Positions 7,530 through 11,331 of a DNA stretch of 11,331 nucleotides are shown here, one piece after another (the first letter of the stretch is position 1; the number at the start of each line of letters is the position of its first letter). This DNA comes from Cytophagales bacterium (GTDB taxonomy: Bacteria > Bacteroidota > Bacteroidia > Cytophagales > Cyclobacteriaceae). The DNA lies in assembly GCA_024643485.1 (NCBI GenBank), contig JAHEMU010000049.1, positions 1 through 11,331 on the forward strand, given 5' to 3'. Under the pieces are notes generated by a model. It saw only the letters and a list, made by a program, of their open reading frames with translations. It searched no databases and was not told the DNA's origin. The position numbers and the translations under genes were made by a program.

Positions 7530-10022
7530 TTATTGAAAAGTAATTTTATATCGCGTTCCCTTTTTTGTTGAAAAGGAGGCTTTTCCATCATTTATATCAA
7601 TAGAGAAATTCTCATTTCCATCGTCGACCATTATAGTACGATTCGTATTAATAATGAATTCTTTACCTGCAGTTGAAAGTACTTCAAGGGAACTTACCAC
7701 ACCATTCTCCCAATCCATATTCAACTCAAAGCCACCTCTAACTTTAAACCCCTTGAAGGAACCTTTTTTCCATTCGTCGGGAAGAGCCGGAAGTAAATCT
7801 ATACTTCCTTCATGCGACTGTACCAACATTTCAGAAATAGCGGCCGTCATTCCTAGTGAACCATCTACCTGAAGAGGGGTGAAACATTTAGCAAACAACG
7901 ACAAATAACATTGATCCTTCAAATACCCTTTATAGATAGAATTTGCTCTATTCCCATCATATAAACGAGCCCATAAGGCCATTTTCCAAGCCCTCGAAAA
8001 GCCTGTACCCCCATCTTCTCTTTGCTCCAATACTTTCTTTACAGGATCCACAAAATTGGGAGTCTTGTTTACAGACAACACATTTCCTGGATATAATCCA
8101 TATAAGTGAGAAAAATGCCGATGCTTTTCCTCCAATTGTTCATAATCCTCCGTCCATTCTTGTAACATCCCATCTTTACCAATTTGTGGAGGTGGAAATT
8201 TAGCCAAGGCATTTGCTACTTCACTTGCGAATTCTCGATCCATTTGGAGAATTTGTTCCGCATCGATATAATATGAAAATAAATCATGGAGGATTTGCAT
8301 ATCCATGGTGGATCCTGCAGTAATAGTTGTGAAATAATACATCCCTGTTACTTCATCATAAAAATACTTATAACCTTCGCCTTTAGGTGGATTTTCAGGC
8401 GAATTTGAAGGATTCGTCACCAGCCATTTTCCATTTGGATGATCCACAAGAAAATCCATAAAAAAGGTAACAGCTCCTTTAATTACTGGATATTTTTCCT
8501 TTAAAAATGTAGTGTCTTGAGTAAATAAATAATGTTCCCATATATGGGTCGTCAACCAAGCTCCGCCTACAGTAAATGTTCCCCAAGTCGGACCGTCCAT
8601 AGGGGCTGCTACTCTCCAGATATCCGTATTTTGATGAAAAACCCACCCATTGGCTCCGTAATGCTCCGAAGCAACTTGTGACCCTTGGTCTGTTAATTCT
8701 TCAACCATTTTCACTAAAGGCTCTGTTAATTCAGATAAATTAGCCGCTTCAGCACCCCAATAATTCATTTCTGTATTAATATTAGTCGTATATTTTGAAT
8801 CCCATGATGGATTCATATCCTGATTCCAAATCCCTTGCAAATTCGCAGGTTGGGTCCCAGGCCGGCTACTTGAAATTAGCAAATACCTTCCAAACTGATA
8901 GGATAAAGCGGCCATTGAAGGATCTGGAACCTTTTGTATGGCTTCCATTCGCTCGTCAATTGGAAGAAAGGAATTGGGTGTATTGGCAAGGCTTAGGGTA
9001 ACTCTATTGAAATATTGCTGATGATTTTCGATAGATCTTTGTCGTACCAAATGGTAATCAGCTGTTCGTAATGGAGAAAGAATATTCAACGTTCGTTCAT
9101 GTTCATCGCCACTTACATCTTTATAGTTTACAAAATTTGTAGCAGCCACGAAATACATGGTCACTTCGTCTGCATTTTCAACGTGAATTCTACTTCCATT
9201 GCGGGTAACATTACCCCCATTTGTTTGCACAATAAGTCGAGCCTCAAATTTAATTTTACCCTCAATCCCTAAATAATCAGCCGACTTTCCCGTAAGAATT
9301 AACTCATTATCATTAATTCCATCCATTCGAAAATAATCTGTACCGTAATTGGAATGAGCACTATTCCTTACTCCTCTCAATTCAGTTTCGAAAGAAATTC
9401 TACCTTTTTTATTCGAGGAAAGTCGAATTACGATTGTTTGATCAGGGAAGGATGCGAAAACCTCCCGAGCATATTTAACGCTATCAACTTCATACTCAAC
9501 ACCAGCTACCCCAGTCGACAAATCCAACCAACGAGCATAGGAGCTGGGTTTGGATTGGGGTTCAAAAAACAAATGTAAATTTGCTAAGGATTGATATTTT
9601 TGCTGTTCAACGGGATACCCCATTATATACCTTCCAAACAATTTATGGGCGTCAAGTGGATTGCCCTCAAAAATCAACCGCTGAATTTCCGCCAATTTAT
9701 CTTTCCCTCCCGACACAACAGTACTATATGGCCCACCTGTCCAGTAAGTTTCCTCATTTAATTGAATCCTCTCTTCCTCCACAGTCCCAAAAACCATTCC
9801 GCCTAATCTTCCATTCCCAACTGGTAAAGCGTCTTCCCACTTTACAGCCGACGAATCCATCCAGAAAAAGGTAGAAGGGTCAAAAGTATTATCAGCTATT
9901 GACCGTGCCGATTCTGTGATAAATACGGACTTATTCGAAGTTTTTATCTCCTTTTCAACACAACTAGAAAATAAAAATTGAAAAGTAACTAATGTTAAAA
10001 TACCCCATTTAAAACCATTCAT
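7530..10022 (-). CDS. Lipoprotein glycoside hydrolase family 95 (alpha-L-fucosidase / alpha-L-galactosidase type)
   Basis: This 830-residue protein is exported. The signal MNGFKWGILTLVTFQFLFSS is followed by Cys21, which suggests a surface or periplasmic lipoprotein. GH95 hallmarks are in order: an N-terminal beta-sandwich (about 52-300) with ALPVGNGRLGGMVFG (65-79) and LNEETYWTGGP (88-98). The (alpha/alpha)6 barrel (about 365-720) has QGIWNQDMNPSWDSK, YTTNINTEMNYW (411-422), NPSNSPEN (537-544) and EKHRHFSHLYGLYPG (632-646). LQVDGSLG (717-724) comes before the C-terminal beta domain. By comparison with Bifidobacterium AfcA, Asn414, Asn416 and Asp720 should form the base relay, and Glu543 in SPEN is the probable acid. 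AfcA has His two residues before the first Asn; here it is Thr412, as I recall for a Bacteroides alpha-L-galactosidase. The usual DGNFG is DGSLG. The length is normal and the frame intact. No SusC/D, sulfatase or other glycosidase lies in the window. Confidence 0.92.
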   Translation of the reverse strand: MNGFKWGILTLVTFQFLFSSCVEKEIKTSNKSVFITESARSIADNTFDPSTFFWMDSSAVKWEDALPVGNGRLGGMVFGTVEEERIQLNEETYWTGGPYSTVVSGGKDKLAEIQRLIFEGNPLDAHKLFGRYIMGYPVEQQKYQSLANLHLFFEPQSKPSSYARWLDLSTGVAGVEYEVDSVKYAREVFASFPDQTIVIRLSSNKKGRISFETELRGVRNSAHSNYGTDYFRMDGINDNELILTGKSADYLGIEGKIKFEARLIVQTNGGNVTRNGSRIHVENADEVTMYFVAATNFVNYKDVSGDEHERTLNILSPLRTADYHLVRQRSIENHQQYFNRVTLSLANTPNSFLPIDERMEAIQKVPDPSMAALSYQFGRYLLISSSRPGTQPANLQGIWNQDMNPSWDSKYTTNINTEMNYWGAEAANLSELTEPLVKMVEELTDQGSQVASEHYGANGWVFHQNTDIWRVAAPMDGPTWGTFTVGGAWLTTHIWEHYLFTQDTTFLKEKYPVIKGAVTFFMDFLVDHPNGKWLVTNPSNSPENPPKGEGYKYFYDEVTGMYYFTTITAGSTMDMQILHDLFSYYIDAEQILQMDREFASEVANALAKFPPPQIGKDGMLQEWTEDYEQLEEKHRHFSHLYGLYPGNVLSVNKTPNFVDPVKKVLEQREDGGTGFSRAWKMALWARLYDGNRANSIYKGYLKDQCYLSLFAKCFTPLQVDGSLGMTAAISEMLVQSHEGSIDLLPALPDEWKKGSFKGFKVRGGFELNMDWENGVVSSLEVLSTAGKEFIINTNRTIMVDDGNENFSIDINDGKASFSTKKGTRYKITFQ

Positions 10023-10227
10023 ATGTTTTATTAATTTAGATTATCAAGGAAAGTAGAAGTTAGGATTATTCAAATTCAAGGACAAGAAATGCAAATATTT
10101 TCACTTCAAAATTTACGAAAAATCGAAATGATTTAAATTAAAATGAAGGAATTCCATCCAATTTACGCTTCAATATTTCAAAAAATTAGAATATCGGAGT
10201 AAGTTTGCTAAAATTTCCTTTCGAATT
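10023..10227. other. Divergent intergenic region
   Basis: These 205 AT-rich bases separate the leftward GH95 gene from the rightward IF-2-N-like gene and must carry promoters for both. The rightward one is recognisable. No perfect leftward TAnnTTTG element (CAAAnnTA on the plus strand) was found for GH95. No operator-like palindrome was evident. Confidence 0.5.
10176..10207 (+). promoter_or_regulatory. Bacteroidota-type promoter of the IF-2-N-like gene
   Basis: TAAGTTTG at 10200-10207 is a full match to the -7 element TAnnTTTG. TTTC at 10176-10179 is one base off the -33 TTTG. The 20-base spacing is within the usual 19-21. Transcription would start near 10213, giving a leader of about 15 bases before the ATG at 10228. 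Confidence 0.5.
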
Positions 10228-11058
10228 ATGAGAATCGGTGTTCTTGCAAGACAACTTAAAGTAAAACCTTCAGAAATTATAGCATTTCTTAACAGCAATG
10301 GAATAGAAACTGACAAGGGTGTAAATACCAAATTAGTTAAAGCCGGGATTGATCGGGTGATGCAGAAATTTGATAAGCATTTCGAATCGTCCTTCCAAGA
10401 AATGGAGGAAAAACCTCAAACCGAGTATTTAGAACAAGATTCTGAGGAAATCACTGAGGAAACCTTCACCTCTGGAAAATCACAGTTTAAAGGTGATGAT
10501 ATTGACTTTTCGGACCAAAAGGAACTGGCTCAAGTTAAAGAAGTGCTCGAGGAAGAAAAAAGTGAGGAGTCTGAGGAAATGATTGCTCCACCTATAGAAG
10601 ATGAAGTAATAAAACCCCAATTAGTAAAGCTTCAAGGATTGAAAATTATTGGGAAAATTGACATTCCTGAGCCTAAAGTAAAAATTAAAGAGGAGACTAA
10701 TGAGGAAGACTCCTCAGAAGAATCCCAACCAAAAGTTGAAGTAAAAAAACCTCGAAATTCTGAAAAAAGACGCGAAAGAGAGTATTCTTCTAGACCTGAA
10801 CGGAGAAAAAGACCTCCACTTACTTATGAACAAAAAGTAAAAAGAGAAGAAAAATTAAAGGCAAAAGAACATGCTGACAAAATAAAAAAGGAAAAGGAGA
10901 AAAAACGATTGGCATATGAAGATCAGTTGAAAAAGAATCAATCCAAATCAAAGGTAAAAAGCAAGAAAATGGCTTTTGAACCAGAGGTAATTAATGAAGT
11001 TGAATTAGAAAAACCCACTTCCGTTTGGGGTAAGTTTATGTATTGGTTAAATAATTAG
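10228..11058 (+). CDS. Stand-alone protein resembling the N-terminal region of translation initiation factor IF-2
   Basis: This 276-residue protein begins MRIGVLARQLKVKPSEIIAF and continues LNSNGIETDKGVNTKLVKAG, which fits the IF2_N helical domain (about 1-45) seen at the start of IF-2 and repeated in its N-terminal region. An acidic, Glu-rich low-complexity stretch follows (about 55-125). Then comes KPQLVKLQGLKIIGKIDIP (129-147), like the ELV...VIGQIDL segment in the long N-terminal linker of Bacteroidota IF-2. A very basic Lys/Arg region (about 165-240, with RRKRPP) and a short aromatic tail, VWGKFMYWLNN, complete it. No G1-G4 GTPase motifs are present and the gene ends cleanly with a stop, so it is not a truncated copy within this window. 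It is probably cytoplasmic and may contact ribosomes or RNA; this is inference. It has its own promoter and is not in an operon here. The product may be largely disordered outside the first domain. Confidence 0.7.
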   Translation: MRIGVLARQLKVKPSEIIAFLNSNGIETDKGVNTKLVKAGIDRVMQKFDKHFESSFQEMEEKPQTEYLEQDSEEITEETFTSGKSQFKGDDIDFSDQKELAQVKEVLEEEKSEESEEMIAPPIEDEVIKPQLVKLQGLKIIGKIDIPEPKVKIKEETNEEDSSEESQPKVEVKKPRNSEKRREREYSSRPERRKRPPLTYEQKVKREEKLKAKEHADKIKKEKEKKRLAYEDQLKKNQSKSKVKSKKMAFEPEVINEVELEKPTSVWGKFMYWLNN

Positions 11059-11166
11059 GCTATCTAAACCAGTTTTAAATTATCTCTATAGAAAAACACG
11101 ACCTGATATTAAATATTCTTCAGAACTGAGTCTCCCAAAGTTCATAAATAAGCAAATTTAATAAAT

Positions 11167-11187
11167 AAATTAATCTGTTAATTTTTT
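11167..11187 (+). terminator. Weak AT-only hairpin with T-run
   Basis: AAATTAA (11167-11173) and TTAATTT (11178-11184) form seven perfect pairs around a TCTG loop and are followed directly by TTT. It lies about 110 bases past the IF-2-N-like stop on the same strand. The stem contains no G-C pair, so termination would be inefficient. Confidence 0.3.
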
Positions 11188-11191
11188 CTGA

Positions 11192-11238
11192 AAAGGCAAA
11201 AAGAGGGAGTCGCTTTAAATTAAATTTTAGCGACTCCC
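11192..11238 (-). terminator. GC-rich hairpin terminator facing left
   Basis: GGGAGTCGCT (11205-11214) pairs perfectly with AGCGACTCCC (11229-11238), ten base pairs with an AT-rich loop of 14 that may itself fold. Read on the minus strand, the stem is followed by TCTTTTTGCCTTTT, a good T-tract. On the plus strand the following bases are mixed. It therefore best serves a leftward gene whose body lies beyond the right edge, and it could also block rightward read-through. Confidence 0.7.
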
Positions 11239-11331
11239 CTTAGTTCATTTAAAATTAAACTACTGCTCTACCGCTCCTGGGTTTTAACGAACAGAAGTAT
11301 TGATATGATGACTGAAGATAAGATCACCTCC
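11239..11331. other. Right-edge sequence, no gene assigned
   Basis: These last 93 bases are open in one minus frame from the edge to a TAG at 11268-11270 (hydrophobic, ending ...LLFVKTQER) and in another to a TAA at 11284-11286. A plus-strand ATG pair occurs at 11305-11310. The leftward terminator favours a minus-strand gene tail, but the window is too short to choose. Confidence 0.25.

Noticed and set aside
7943..8203. Plus-strand 86-residue reading frame inside the GH95 gene
   Set aside because: It is antisense to conserved GH95 coding sequence, with no start context or family match.
11321..11331. 3' end of a 16S rRNA gene (GATCACCTCC)
   Set aside because: The ten bases match the anti-Shine-Dalgarno end, but the sequence before them shows no 16S helix 45 similarity, so it is chance or lies within a gene.
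11268..11331. C-terminus of a leftward membrane protein
   Set aside because: Only 20 codons are visible; a second minus frame and a plus-strand start are equally open, so no CDS is called.
1..11331. Mobile element, phage or defence system
   Set aside because: No transposase, integrase, phage structural gene, nuclease, toxin or recognisable immune domain was found; the gene content looks metabolic and housekeeping.

Overview
The window looks like chromosomal DNA of a free-living member of the Bacteroidota, probably the Cytophagales / Cyclobacteriaceae side of the phylum. The grounds are AT-rich DNA, TAnnTTTG-type promoter elements, start codons without a clear Shine-Dalgarno, a lipoprotein GH95 glycosidase, and an N-terminal IF-2-like sequence of the Bacteroidota style. 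The placement rests on family resemblance only and was not checked by a search.

Left edge (1-433) has no gene. It holds a decaying array of a small palindromic repeat (core GACCCCGTAGGGGTC) followed by an AT-rich leader. Next comes a tight plus-strand operon (434-6244). Its first gene is a 577-residue protein of the 2-hydroxyacyl-CoA dehydratase (HgdB/BcrBC-like) iron-sulfur family. Its second is a 1143-residue protein with two tandem BadF/BadG/BcrA/BcrD-type activase ATPase domains plus a DUF2229-type region. Its third is an exported START-domain protein. The genes overlap by 4 and 17 bases, so they are almost certainly translated together. The first two look like the halves of a protein that is a single fused polypeptide in many other bacteria: an ATP-driven low-potential electron donor and its electron-accepting iron-sulfur partner. 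The substrate is unknown.

The middle (6245-10022) is transcribed leftwards. A third perfect copy of the palindromic repeat sits at 6312-6332 and supplies the stop codon of a helical HEAT-like hypothetical protein (6326-6832). This gene lies 48 bases downstream of a small membrane protein of unknown family (6881-7378). Upstream of these is a large lipoprotein glycoside hydrolase of family GH95 (7530-10022). Its active-site motif has Thr where the classical 1,2-alpha-L-fucosidase has His, which suggests alpha-L-galactosidase or broadened activity. It is not accompanied by SusC/SusD genes inside the window.

The right part (10023-11331) carries a divergently transcribed 276-residue protein (10228-11058). 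It resembles only the N-terminal regulatory region of translation initiation factor IF-2 and lacks the GTPase. It has a good TAnnTTTG promoter with a matching upstream element. After it come a weak AT-only hairpin and a strong GC-rich hairpin whose T-tract faces left.

The items most worth following are the split dehydratase/activase system coupled to a START protein, the stand-alone IF-2-N-like protein, the GH95 active-site variant, and the dispersed palindrome that forms the end of a gene. Nothing here proves a new biological system.
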